Positions 36,590 to 49,114 of a DNA stretch of 64,000 bases are shown here, in pieces (within the stretch, counting starts at the first letter, position 1; each line of letters starts with the position of its first letter). Position numbers and translations under genes: made by a program. Below the pieces are notes generated by a model, which did no database searches, had not been told where the DNA came from, and worked only from the letters and a program-made list of their open reading frames with translations. Source of the DNA: Eulemur rufifrons (lineage: Eukaryota; Chordata; Mammalia; Primates; Lemuridae); the NCBI RefSeq assembly GCF_041146395.1, contig NC_090989.1:126355501-126419500 (forward strand), in the 5' to 3' direction.

Positions 36590-37976
36590 TTAAAATTATT
36601 GCTAAAATCAGAAGTAGAATTGCTATGTCATAGGATATATGTATGTTCAGCTTTAGGAGATACTATTAATTGATTTTCCTAACTGGTTAAACCACTTTAC
36701 ACACCCAACAGCTTATATGAATTCTAGTTGCTCTAAATGCTCACATTTGATATTGTCAGTGTTTCTTTGTTTTTTTGGTTTTTGATTGTGATGGTTATGT
36801 AATGGTACCTTACTGTGGCTTTTTGGTTAAATTTCCCTGATGACTAATGATGTTGAACAACTTTTCATGTTTCTTGGCCATTTGCGTATTCTCTTTTGTG
36901 AAAATGCCTGTTCAAGTCTTTTACCCATTTAAAAAAATTGGGTTATTTCTATTTTTTTAAAATTGATATGTAGGACTTCTTTACATTTTCTGGATATGTC
37001 TTTGTGTGATATATTATGTATTAAAAATCTCTTCTAGTATGTGACTTCCCTTTTCACTGTCTTAAACGGTATCTTTTAATGGATAAGAATTCTTAATTAT
37101 AGAGAAGTTCAATTTATCAGTATTTCTATTTGTGGGTATTATTTTTGTGTCCTGTTTCAGAAGTCTTTGCTTAGCTTAAGACCATAAATATACTCATTTA
37201 TTTAACCTATAGAACTTTTATTGTTTTATTTTTCACATTTAGATCTATAGTCTATCAGGAGTCTTGTGTATGGTGTGAGATGGGTCAAGATTTTCTTTCT
37301 TTATAAATATACAAGTCATTAATTCAGGACCATTTATTGGAAAATATCATCTTTTCCCCCACTGCATTGGTGAATCAAGTGACCATATATGTGAGAGTCT
37401 GTTTGTGGAGTCTGTTTTGTTACATCAGTCTGTTTGCCTATCTTTGTGTACCCACCTTACCGTCTTTCTTACTAGGTGTATACCCAATAGAAATTATTAC
37501 ATATGTATATTGAAAGACATGTACCAGAGTGCTTACAGCAGCATTAACTGTAACAGCTGCAAATTGAAACAGCAACCCAAATGCCCATCTTACAAAATAG
37601 CATATTATACAATGGAATACTATAAGGACAAGAAAGAATAACAAAAAGAACAGATGGCTGTTATATGCACTACTTGTCTCTCAAGCATAATGTTAAGGGA
37701 AAGAAACCAGACACAAAAAGTAGATATTTTTTGTTAAACTCATTTAAAGTTCAAAAGCAGATAAAATAATTTGGGGTGATAGAAGTCAGAATAGTGGTTA
37801 CCTTTGAGGCTAATGACTGGGAGGGGGAACCAAGGGACCTTCTGGGTGCCAGTGATGTTTGGTTTCTGGATCTGGGTATTGATTACAAGGGTGGGTTCAC
37901 TTTGTCAAAATCCCTTAAGTTGTACGCTTAGGATTTTTTTCTGGAGGTATATCATACTTCAATGAATTAAGTTGAT
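36590..37976 (+). mobile_element. 5'-inverted (twin-primed) LINE-1, old L1M type
   Basis: Two adjoining L1 pieces in opposite orientation. 36590 to about 37435 is antisense, starting AGAAGTAGAATTGCTATGTC (3'UTR) and running toward ORF2. From about 37470 to 37976 it is sense, starting ACTAGGTGTATACCCAATAG and running through ACAATGGAATACTATAAGGA and AAGAAACCAGACACAAAAAG to a 3' end near AATTAAGTTGATTTAAACAA. In L1 coordinates the two pieces meet at the same point of the 3'UTR, which is the signature of twin-priming inversion. Heavily decayed and non-coding. Confidence 0.7.
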
Positions 37977-38702
37977 TTAAACAATTAAATTGTAAATATT
38001 AATCAAATTCAAATACTTACTGGTTACCTCCCCCTGCACTATTTAGGGCGATGTCTTTTACTGTTGGCTGTGTGTGTGGATAAGAATGTGAAACATGTTT
38101 TTGCTGCAGAGGAGTGCTTATATATGGTGAGACCTGCTAGAGCCCTGAGCTGAGGGATGCTGTGGAGAGTGGGTGGGTGGAGAGAGGGGCAGCTTGATGG
38201 AAAAGCACAAAGCCTGGATCTTTCGTGGAAGGTACTGAGAGCACATAAGGAGCTAGGCCTGGGTGGGAAGTTGACACAGTACGGAAGAGTGTGTTGGTCA
38301 TTGCAGTCATCTATGCTGTAGTTGTGATTGCTTGGAGTTTTTATGCTTTGTTTAGTGTAGTTTTGAGCATTTTAATCCCTTCAGGTGCATTCAAAAGGTT
38401 TAATATTCCGAAGTGTGCTGCTTATACAAAAACTTTGAGAACCACTCATTTGTGGAGCACCTGTTCTTTGCATAATGATTTTCTAGATGGAGTTTTTTGG
38501 TCTCAAAAGCAGTTAACAAATCAAAATGAGTTATCTAGGTATATGGACAAAATCAAGAGTTGTTTGATCACCACTGAATAGCAATATACCCAGGATCTCA
38601 GGTGGTCAGCAGAGTGTTTTAGCTCTACTGAACACTTATTCTACCCCATCTAACAATTCTTTCAGGTAGGGAAAAGGGAGAGAAAACACCAGATCTTCAG
38701 AT

Positions 38703-38850
38703 GAGTCATTCTAAGACACACTGGAATTACCTGGATTCTAAAACATACTAATATGGAGACCCCACTCCATTCCAATTAAATCAGAACCTCTGGGGGTTTG
38801 CTAAAGCACTCCGAGGGATTTTAAGGTGTATGTAGGATTAAGAACAGCTG
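38703..38850 (-). mobile_element. MER5A-type hAT MITE (antisense)
   Basis: Contains CACACTGGAATTACCTGGAT, CCAATTAAATCAGAACCTCT with GGGGGTTTGCT, and ends near GATTAAGAACAGCTG. This is the reverse of the MER5A consensus as remembered. Confidence 0.7.
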
Positions 38851-38876
38851 TGAAACCTTTCTCATATGTTGGATTC

Positions 38877-39176
38877 TTTTTTTTTTTTTTTTTTTGAGAA
38901 AGAGTCTCACGCTGTCGCCCTTGGTAGAATGCAGTGGCATCATCCTAGCTCACTGCAAGCTTAACCTCCTGGGCTCAAGCAATTCTCCTGCCTCAGCCTC
39001 CTAAGTAGTTTGGGACTACTGGTGCATGCCACGACACCTGGCTAATTTTCCTATTTTTGGTAGAGATGCGGTCTTGCTCTTGCTCAGGCTGGTCTCGAAT
39101 TCCTGAGCTCAAGTTATCCTCCTGCCTTGGCCTCCCAGAATGCTAGGATTACAGGCGTGAGCCACCTCGCCCAGCC
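38877..39176 (-). mobile_element. Alu SINE, strepsirrhine-type
   Basis: Antisense Alu: T run, GAGAAAGAGTCTCACGCTGT, a GGCATCATCCTAGCTCACTG segment, CTTGCTCTTGCTCAGGCTGG, CCCAGAATGCTAGG and the end GCCACCTCGCCCAGCC. The TTGCTCTTGCTCAGG and CAGAATGCTAGG variants are those I associate with lemur Alus. Flanking direct repeats of 15 bp with two mismatches (38864-38878 and 39177-39191) are the target-site duplication; the left copy merges with the T run. Confidence 0.92.
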
Positions 39177-40774
39177 ATATGTCGGGTTCTTGACTGCCCT
39201 GCTTAGCTCTGTTAGATATAAGAGAACGAATAGCTCCCAGAATCCTGCAGGTGACAGATAGTTTGTGACCTCATGGCTGGGGGCGTCTAGGGAGTAGGAT
39301 TAAATTTTAAGCTGCATCAGTGGAGTTTTTCCCTCAATAAGTTAAGCTGCCCTTTTCTTGAGGGGATATAAAATACCAAAATATCAATGAAGGGGAACAA
39401 GTCCTTAGTCAAATTTGGAGAAACAGATTTTGTATGTGAAAACAACGGTCTGCCATGTATACTAATTATTGTGCCATAATGAATGTAGTTTTGTTCCAGG
39501 TAAAGGTAAAAATTATGTTATTTAAGTTACTAAAAAGGCCCTGGATTGGTTATTCAGAGCCTTAATCTACCTGGATTAATCATCACTGTGCAGCCACTAC
39601 TTCCAGGTCTGTGTCTTGGCTATTGTCCTTCCATCCCTCACAAGAGAGACTGTATCTGTGTACTGTGGCATTCTGCAGCATGGAAGAAGAACCTTCCCAG
39701 GAGGAATAGTTTTTAGAAAGAACAAATTTGACAGAGGCATGAGCACTATTCTAGAAAGAGGTGATTAGATATTCTAACCTTCGCTAAAAGGAATGTAGTA
39801 AAAATGCTGTTTACTCATAGAAGATTATAAATCCACACTTGCCAGACGGATGTCTGTTTGTAAGGGTGATTTATGCTGGGAGGAAGAGAACCAATCTAGT
39901 GATGCCCCAGTGCCCCTCATTATGATGGGCTGACACGCTGGGCTGACATGTCATGACCTTTAGGTGAACATGTACTATCTGAATGCTGGGGCATTTTCCT
40001 CTCACCATGCAGACCTTTGTGGTCAAGAGGAATGAACTTTGAACTCCCAAAGCATCTATAAAATATATTTTATTGGCTGCAAAGCAGTAATATGAACATT
40101 TCAGTCACATGTTCGTAGTCTTAGTTACATGGTATGGACTGTTTCTCCTCAACTCAGTTGTGCTAGGAGGTTGTCATTATTCCCATTTATTCTTTTGGGT
40201 CAATTTTTTCCTTTTCCAAATTAACATGGATGAATCTTCCAGCAGAGAAGCTTGTGTCCCTCAGTTGTCTTGAGTAGGCACCAAGAGGAGAGAAGTGGCC
40301 TGGGGGGAGGCCGAGTCCTTGGAGACTCCTGTCTAGAGACTGGAGGGACACCCACAGTTTGGCAGCAGCAAAGTGCTCTCGAGCTGTGCTGATCTCGATT
40401 GTGACACCATTGCTAATACGTATACCTTTACTAGGCAGTTTTATTTACTTATTTCTAAGTAGAAATTAACTTTAGCATTCCTTGGGGGAGAAAGTTTATA
40501 ACCTTTCTGTGAAAATTCAGTATTCAGTAATATTTCTCAAGCAAAGAATGAGAGGGGTTTCCTTTCCTACAGCACAATTAGCTAAATCTTCTTACCCATC
40601 TTCATTGTTAGGGAAGAAAATATTGTTGAAAAATATTTCTAAATAGTTAAATAGCCCCTTTGTTCTAAAGAATAGCTGCCATTTGTGAATGCTACCATGA
40701 GGGGCTGGGAAGCAAGAGAGGGAAAGAAAGGGAGAGAAATAGGACCTGCAGCGAGTGCTCTGCTGGGTTCCTTA

Positions 40775-40807
40775 GTGAGAAGTCGGTGAGAAGTCGGTGA
40801 GAAGTGT
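40775..40807 (+). repeat. Three-copy 11-bp tandem repeat
   Basis: GTGAGAAGTCG, GTGAGAAGTCG, GTGAGAAGTGT in direct succession. Two copies are identical and the third differs at its last two bases. Confidence 0.9.
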
Positions 40808-42443
40808 CCTTTCTCTGGCAGCAGCCCTGACCTCAGTGCATTTGTGCTGCTGTCCTCATCATTCCCGGTTGCCAGACAACAGGGTAAAATAAGGCGTAAG
40901 ATGGCTTAGAAGATATCTCCAAAGTAACAGGGTGTGATAAAGCTCCTGTGCCCAGATAAAAAATTTGGCAACTCTCAGGTCTACCATTCCTGAGAACACC
41001 AGGGGCTATTGGATCCATTAATTATACTCCAAAATCGTGCTTCCAATCTTTTTCACTCCAGGCCATACATAAAAAATGATATAATTCTACAGCTAAACTG
41101 AAGTGATTGGTTAGGGCTAGAGGCCCCAACCAGCTGTGGCAGGGGTGGAGGATGGAGGGGTCAGGGTTTCAAGGATCCATACCATGGCAGGCCTATAACC
41201 CACTGGTGGCACTCCAGGGCACACTTGTCAGGAGGCTATGCTCTAAAGGTGGTGGACAGAAGAACAGAGGAACAAGGAAAGGTATAGAAAGCTCTGGAGT
41301 GCTCTGTACCTACCACTGTTAGGGGGGTGTCCTTCATACCATGGCTTCAGGGGCTAATTCACTTTAGTGGTAGATTGAAGCTTGGCCCCAAGACATGCCA
41401 TGGAGCTATGGCCACTGTGGAAGCAACAGCAGCAGACAGGTTAGCCTGGCATGTGGATGGAGCTTCTCAAGAGTAAAAGGAACAGTTAAGCATCTACTTT
41501 CGTAAGAGGGCTGATTTTGTATGTAGAGAGGACTGTTAGTCTAGCCTTAGGCTTTTCTGCTGTATTTGAACAGAGTAGATCACTGGGATCATGTTTAAAA
41601 ACAGCAACAGAAGAGCATCAGGTAGGCAGAGAGCCTGAATTCCCTGAATTTCTGCGTAGGGGCTCAAACCAGAGACCTGCATGCTGGCTGGGGAGCTGCC
41701 TGTGGAGACCGGGAGCTGCAAGTTGAGAATCACGGGCTCTGGTTAGGGCTTGCACCTCTGCTTGGTTCAAGTGTTAAATATGTCAAGAGGACTCTGCTCT
41801 CTCCTCTTTTTGCTGTAAAATTGCTTGAATTCCTGTCTGCCAGATTTCTAACATGTCTTCTGGGCACCAAGGCAAATACTTTGTACATGACTTATTTGGT
41901 AAGTAAACCCTATACAGATCTCAGGAAGATCTGTTTGTCTGAATGATTCAGTTTCTGATATTTTACTGTGATTTGATTCTTTACATGAGAAAGATCTGTG
42001 CTGCTCCTGAAAGTTTGCTAATAAATCCATTAAAATACCCACCCACCCCCACAAAAAAAACACCCTAACAAGAAACTCTATCCTATTTTAAAGATAACAT
42101 TTGATTTTTTCCCTTCTCTTTATCATCCATAATTTGAAATGTTGTTTTTAATACTCCCTGCTTCACCCTACCTAATATCATGTTTTGGCTTTATATTTTT
42201 TATTTTGGTTCACCTTGGCTTTGGTTCACCTACCTTTTTAAATGTAAGCACTTAACTGCAGGCCCTGTGCATTCTCCCCTAGTCCATCATTTTTCTCAGT
42301 TTCCGGTTCCATGAATTCTGGTGGGTTGGCACGATTGTTTCCGTCACTCCCAGGATAGAGCTGTTGAGGTCTTAATCTGAGAGTCTGGAAAGATTTTGTT
42401 ATTGAGGTAGCAGTGACTACGACACTAAAGAAAATAACCTTCA

Positions 42444-42460
42444 TTTTTTTTTTTTTTTTT
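42444..42460. repeat. 17-base T tract
   Basis: T17 followed by CTTAACAGAGGT. It resembles a polypyrimidine tract with an AG, but no exon-like open frame with PLCL2 character follows. Confidence 0.85.
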
Positions 42461-42768
42461 CTTAACAGAGGTAAAAATTCAGAGAATAATTCGGGAAGTC
42501 TGTTAAGGTCAAGGAATAACTTAAACACAGTTATTTCTATATGTTTAGTATTTTCAGTGGAATTGAAAAGACAATAAAAATTTTAATTGATGAAGTAACA
42601 CCTGATACCTTTTTTCCTCATAGAGACTATTAAATTCAAAAGAAAGAAGATCTGAACTTTACATCTGGCATGTATTTTGACTTTTAAGAAAATCGGTAAA
42701 CTCTTTATATCTTACTGTATTCTCTATACAGTATTTTGAAATAAAGCTATATGTTGATTTGCTCATTA

Positions 42769-42790
42769 CATTAGGATAGTTATCCTAATG
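42769..42790. repeat. 22-bp near-palindrome
   Basis: CATTAGGATA, GT, TATCCTAATG: perfect 10-base arms around a 2-base spacer. Confidence 0.9.
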
Positions 42791-42889
42791 CTTAAAAGAA
42801 GCTTAAAACTCCTGAAGCAAGATGTTTTGAAAACAGAATCGTGGTAACAATACTTCTTAACCAAAAAATTCAAGGAAAGTTCATTTGTA

Positions 42890-43100
42890 TGCTAATAACA
42901 CTTAATGTTTACATAGCTCTTTCGTCTCTACCAGCTATTTTTAACATCCGCTCAGTCTTAATGTACCCTCACAATGATCCTGTATATGGACATCATTGGT
43001 GGCCCCATTTTCTAGGTGAAAAAGTTGAGGCCCATGTCTACAAAATTACACAAGGTCACACCAGATGTTAGCAAGTTTGGTCTTTGGACCCTGGTCCCCT
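42890..43100 (-). mobile_element. MIR SINE (antisense)
   Basis: Contains ACACTTAATGTTTACATAGC, AATGTACCCTCACAATGATC, GGCCCCATTTTCTAGGTGAA, AAAGTTGAGGCCCATGTCTA and AATTACACAAGGTCACACCA, the reverse MIR order. Confidence 0.78.
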
Positions 43101-45117
43101 ACTGGTCACTCTGCACACCACCCAGATACCTTCGCATGTTTTATATGTGTAAATTGGGAAGGTCATACTTTATTCCTCACCTGCTTCATTAACAAGGTGC
43201 AAAAATAGAAACCCAGTATCATCAAAAGGTAATCTTGGTGCAGCACCCATTTGAGGTGGTGAACTGTTTGGCTGGTTGAGAAACTGAAGAGTTGTTTTTG
43301 TGCTGTGAAAGGAACTGAACTTTAACACCTTGGTCATGTGTCGCTGGCCCACTATTACTTAGAAAAATTAACTGCTCCACTGCTTATTTTGATAAGGCAG
43401 AGCATCTGTCCGTCCTTGAAGTTAAAAAAATTATATATATGCACTAAATTTATTTGGCAAGTCAGGCTTGTTTGTTCCAAGAAAGTAACAGTATCTCGCC
43501 TGGCCATCCTAGAAGCCACCTGTTGCTCTCAAGAGTTACATGCAGGGCACTGCCCCTGGGAGACTAAAGACTCTTCAGAATGTGGGGGCCTCATGCTGGG
43601 GCAGTCCTTTGCACCTGCCATGTGACCCCTGGTGGAGCTGGTGCTAATGAGGCCAAGGTCACAGGCTGTCGTCTGTGCAGGGAGCTTTGCAGAGAGAAAG
43701 ACTCCACTCCATGGTCCAACCCTATGTGGGCACTGCCCAAGTATCGAGTGTTGGTCTGCCTCCATCCCTAACTTTGATTAATCTTTGAGGCTCTTATCAT
43801 CATTTGTCATATATTGGTTCACTTGAAATGACAAAGCAAAATTTAACTGGGCTCTGGCTGAGAAACATTTATTTTTTATACAAAAGGTATTATAAAGTAG
43901 GAATGGGCATATCTATATGACAGAGAGGGGCAATTTTTAAGTATTTTGAAAAAGAGTATTCAGATGAAGAATTTATTTTCTTTCAAGGTTCAGTTTGAGT
44001 TTAATCATCTTTAGACTGAGGCATCATTTCTTATTCTGAGATCCATGATTTACAGTTTTTTTTCCCATTGATTTCTGTTACTTTGAAATTTATTTTTGTG
44101 AAAAAATTATTGAATGTTACTAAGGCATTTTGCTACAGGGGAGTATCAGGTGGGATGCAGTGACACTACACGTTGTCTGGAAGTTGCCATAGGGTGACCT
44201 TCATGTTATGGAACTAGTTTAGTTTTCTTTTGATATGCCCTGAAGCAGGCCCTTCCTGCCGTAGGATCACAGACATCTCTCTCTTCATATATTGGAAAAA
44301 AGCTAAGAAAGCAAAATACACTGGAGCTCCTGCCCTTTAGTTTTAACTTTCATTGCTGAATATGATGAGACACAAAAGCCCTGGTGCTGGTTTTACAGCA
44401 GGGTTCTTGCCAATAAAAGTGTGGATTCAGTAGGAGTTCTAGTGTGCCCAGCAGCGGGTACTCAGATGTGTGAGAGGATGGAGCCCCGAAGGGTTAGCAA
44501 GATCATGCATAAAAATATGGTCAAGTGGGAGAAGCCACACCTAGTGGGAGAGACCCTGTGAAGCTTTAGTTCTGGAAAATGGTCAGGTTGGTTTTATGGC
44601 TGAGTCTAGAAGAAAAGATTCAAAGCAGTTTCTCTAACATGGCATCATATACACTCAACATTGCTAACATTTCTTCTAATATTCCTCAGTAAGTTTTGAC
44701 AGGACGAGGCCCTTCAGCCTGCACTTGGGTGAGCCCCCTGGCATTCTTCATTACCTGGTTTTTATCTGTCACATGCACGTGAGGACCACCAAAAATCCTC
44801 TTTTGTGATCTCTTTTGGAAAGTGCAGTGGCCACGGATATCTTTGACCTATAGAACTGTGATGGTAAGAAAACCCTGGTCCTGTGAAGGGGAGGTTCCCA
44901 CCTGGTGGTTGGGCAGCTGGTCTGGCTTTGTTGTTTTGGCCAAAAATGTCCCATGTGTTGCAGGAAGGTGTAGCTTTCTAAGTCTCTGCTGAGTTTTGTC
45001 AAGCCCGTTGGCCAGTAATCCTGAATGACATTTGATGCATTGACTGCCTGCATGGTTGTCAATTTGGCCAGAACCAGGGACATGAATTTCACTCCTTAAC
45101 CTTTTCAAGAGATCTTG

Positions 45118-45119
<2 letters not shown>

Positions 45120-45150
<31 letters not shown>
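45120..45150 (+). repeat. 31-base poly(A) tract
   Basis: Uninterrupted A31 between GATCTTGGC and GAAAGGAGCAGG. The 400 bp upstream is not an Alu or any element I recognise, has no nearby AATAAA, and I found no matching direct repeat, so a retroposon tail is possible but unproven. Confidence 0.9.
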
Positions 45151-45152
<2 letters not shown>

Positions 45153-46587
45153 AAGGAGCAGGCTGTGTAATTCATTTTGTTAACACTGAGGTTTACTTGT
45201 TTTCTAGAGGACAGGTGCGGGGTGTATGGGTATACGTGTGTGGGGGAGTAGGCAGAGAATGTGCATGTGCGTTTTGTAACAGGGAAAACTGTTTCCACAG
45301 GGAGAAGTTAACTGGTGGGTTAGCTTATTTGGTGGCTCTCTGGCCCTTCAAATGAGGTCTTTCAGCTCAAGTCTTTGCCATCGCCATGATGGATATTGTT
45401 GAAAAACTAGGACTGCTTTTGCCCAGCCGCCATCCTGGAAGCACAGCCGGGAAGCAGATAACCAAGTGCATCTGCTGGCCAGTCAGGAGTGGTTATAGCT
45501 CTGGCAGCCTCTTTGCAAGCAGAAGCTGGTAGACTCCAGGAAAAACTACAGAGTGCTTTTGAAGGTTATTTTGGTTCTGACAGCCTCCCATTGACGTGCA
45601 GACCGAATCCTCTCCTTCATGACAGCATCAGTGGTGCTATCCTTGCCACAGAAGGCCCAGGGTGTGTGGGCACAGGGAGTGATGAAAGTGAATGCAACCA
45701 GAAGAAGTTTGGGGGATTTTCATACTTCTTTACACATGCTCTCCTAGCTTCGCAAAGTGGTCTGTGATTCCCCACTTGGTACTTAACCCCATTCTTTCAG
45801 GATTAAAAAAAACACTAGAAGTCGAAGCTGATTGACTATCAAAGACCAGGCCCCAGTTTCTACCTTTGTATCAAACCAAAGTAGCAGCCTTCTTTTGGAA
45901 ATTTCCTTTTAGTATAGAGTATACTTTCTGTTTTATCAGCACAATTTAAATTTATTTTAATGTGGGGGGAAGCAGCCAATTGATTTTTGCATTTAAAATG
46001 AGACTGAAAAGTATAATTATTTACAAAATTTTAAAATTTTCTGTGTAAAGAAAATGAATTTCCAATGATGAAATTAATTGTGTGCCAAAAAAGGAAATTG
46101 TTTGAAAAATTTTGTGGGTATGTGTGTATGTTTCTGAGAGGTTTTCTTTAGATTTTTCAAAGGGATCTGAAATCCAACAAGCAACCAAACAATTGATTCA
46201 GAGCAAGATTCTGCTGTTGCAGCAGCTCCAGCTTACTGTTTAGACCTCCTCAGAATAGCAACAGCATACAGGGAGGCTATTCGTTGTGTACGCTTATGTT
46301 CTGGGAATCTGGAGGGAGAAAGTTGAGAAGGAGGGAGGGGCCCTGGAAATGGAGGAGTAGGTGCTAATGGGTGCCCTTAACTATCCATGTGCAGCCAAAG
46401 CTAACCATCTTCTGCTTTGGCAAGGGTAATCCCAATCCACCTAGAGAGGCTTCTGGGATGGGAAGGATTTTATATGTAGCAGGGGTACATTATGACTTTC
46501 ACGAGCCTAGGCCCTTTTCTTTTTGTGGGTTCCTTCCTCCATTAAAAAAAAATTAAAAATTAGATTTTGTGATTGTGTTGGCATAAA

Positions 46588-46854
46588 CTGTGGTCCCCAA
46601 CCCCTGGGCCCCAGCTGGTACTGGTCCATGGCCTGTTAGGAACTGGGCAGCACATTACCACCTGAGCTCCACCCTCGCCCCCCCCCCCCACCGTGGGAAA
46701 ATTGTCTTCCATGAAACTTAGGAACTGGCCCTCGAAGGAGGGCCTCACAGAAGCTACCCATGGCTTGCATGACTGCCTGAGTTCCCCCCAACCCCGTGGA
46801 AAAATTGTCTTCCATGGAACCGGTCCCTGGTGCCAAAAAGGTTGGAGACTGCTG
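46588..46854. mobile_element. hAT-family DNA transposon remnant with 8-bp TSD
   Basis: Left end CTGTGGTCCCCAACCCCTGG and right end AAAAAGGTTGGAGACTGCTG are related inverted termini. Flanks GGCATAAA (46580-46587) and GGTATAAA (46855-46862) are an 8-bp target duplication with one mismatch, the hAT hallmark. Internally, the words ATTGTCTTCCATG, followed by an AACT or AACC variant, and TACTGGTCCATGG occur as in the non-autonomous family. The near-terminal ATTGTCTTCCATG block is present twice (about 46698 and 46803). It also contains C12 at 46678-46689. Family name uncertain. Confidence 0.82.
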
Positions 46855-47101
46855 GGTATAAAGCCCAATCTATTAATATTATATATTAAAACATTTTATT
46901 CAACCTAAATGTTCTTTTTTTTTTCTTGTGATTTTCATGGACCCATAAAAATATTGTGGACCTTAAGCATTGTGTTTATTGTGCGCAGTGGCTAAGTTGG
47001 CCCTGATATGTGCAGACCATCCCCCAATTTTCTTTGCAACATGAGGAAGATATGGAATATACAAATGAATATGTTCTTTGTACTTCCAATCTATTATTTT
47101 T

Positions 47102-47463
<362 letters not shown>

Positions 47464-48639
47464 TAAAGTTGGGAGAAGTCATTAAATATACTATGAATTT
47501 AAATTTTGAAGAGAGAATTTTACATTAGTTAATATGGAACTTATATCTTCGATTTAAATTTATGGTTAATTTTTACAAAGATGTTCTTTTTCAAAATTTT
47601 AATCAAATTTGGGTTTTTAAAATATTACTGTATTAACATCAGTAATAAATACAGAGTTTGGAAAGATATACTCTTCTGAGTATATTTGCAGTGGAAAATA
47701 TTTTAAGCATTCTTGCTAGTTAATTTATTTTGTGAATATATGTAATACTTTTTACATAATAAATTATTTTTTAAAATAAATTAGCTTTATATAAGAACTT
47801 ACATATGTCTCTTCCTGATTCTGAGAAGTTTTCTATGAGTTCTTTGAATAAAAATCTATTTTAAAAGATAACAGGCAATAATTAGTGACTAGGAAATTTC
47901 AGAGTGGTCAGGAAAAGCATGCTAAAAATAGGAACTGTGTTTATTTACTCTCTGCTCCACCCAGTCTAAAACACAGCCATGTGGTTGAAGACTTGGGGAA
48001 GGCCGGTGGTGACTTGGAAGGTATTTTTTTTCCCTCCCAGTTGCAGAGTTGAAGAGATCATTCTTATGACTTCTGAATCCTGTTTCTGTTCTTTAGCAAC
48101 CAGATAAATTATTTTTGCACTCTGTTATCTGAAAATGAGTTTGACCATGGTAGTTTACTTTTCAGTTCCTTACCATCCTCCTTTCTACTTATATATTTAA
48201 CCTAAGTTTTGTCTTACGAAAGGAAATTTTGAGATTGTGGGTTTAACTAATAATTTCTACTCTCAAAACTAGGCAGTTTATAATTTTAAGTTTTCTTATA
48301 TTTTCCATGATAGTCTAAAAATAGGACTACTTATTTATGTTACAAAACGGTCTAGATTATGAATGTAGTTCTTGGGTAGGCTTATCACCTAGGAAAGACA
48401 CAAGTTTATAGGGCTGAATACTAACCACTCCTGTGATGTGTGCCATGGGTCATGAGAATCCTGGAGAAAAAGTACACAGCTAACAGAGAACCATCCCAGT
48501 GATACCAGTGGTGGGTCAGCCACACATTTTATTAATTGCTTGAAGCACCTCCCACTATTTGGGGGCCCCCTATGTTAACTCTGTGGCAAGGCATTAGGGG
48601 ACTGATGATGCCATAGAACACTGCTTTGGAAGGAGGAGC

Positions 48640-48815
48640 TTAGTGCTTAGCCTTTGGAGTCAGCTGGCCTGGGTGTGAATCCAGGCTCGGGGTCTCCTAC
48701 TAGCCTCAGTTTCCTTGTCTCTAAAATGTATATAAATGATGAGATTGACTTCATTGGGTTTTTGAGAGAATTGAGATCAAGCAGATAAAACACAGCTTTC
48801 AGTAAGTATTAGCAA
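48640..48815 (+). mobile_element. MIR SINE
   Basis: Has CTTAGCCTTTGGAGTCAGCT, CTGGGTGTGAATCCAGGCTC, CTCAGTTTCCTTGTCTCTAA and TTGAGAGAATTGAGATCAAG in MIR order, with a deletion in the core. Confidence 0.78.
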
Positions 48816-49114
48816 TTTTGTATTAACCTGCAGAATAGCAAAAGTCTAAACTTATTACAGGAGTCATGCCTTTGAGGTGGAATTTGGTTATTTGCTTTAC
48901 CTACCTTCATAGTGACTGCATGAAGGAGTATCAGTTCACTGTATTTCAATTTATTTTATTTCAGAACAAATTTAATGAATCTCCACTATATTTTTATTCT
49001 AATGATGTCTATTAATTTTAATATTTTATTACAGATAATGTTTAAGCAAATGTAAGTGAAAACTTAATATTTTGGGCTGATTTGGCACTGTTTGTCATTC
49101 CTGTTGTATGTTTG

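Noticed and set aside
42444..42475. Polypyrimidine tract plus CAG as an exon acceptor
   Set aside because: No PLCL2-like or other exon follows; a T17 run alone produces this appearance.
44769..45108. Processed pseudogene ending in the A31 tract
   Set aside because: The long frame is on the opposite strand to the A tail, there is no AATAAA before the tail, no TSD was found, and the translation is not recognised.
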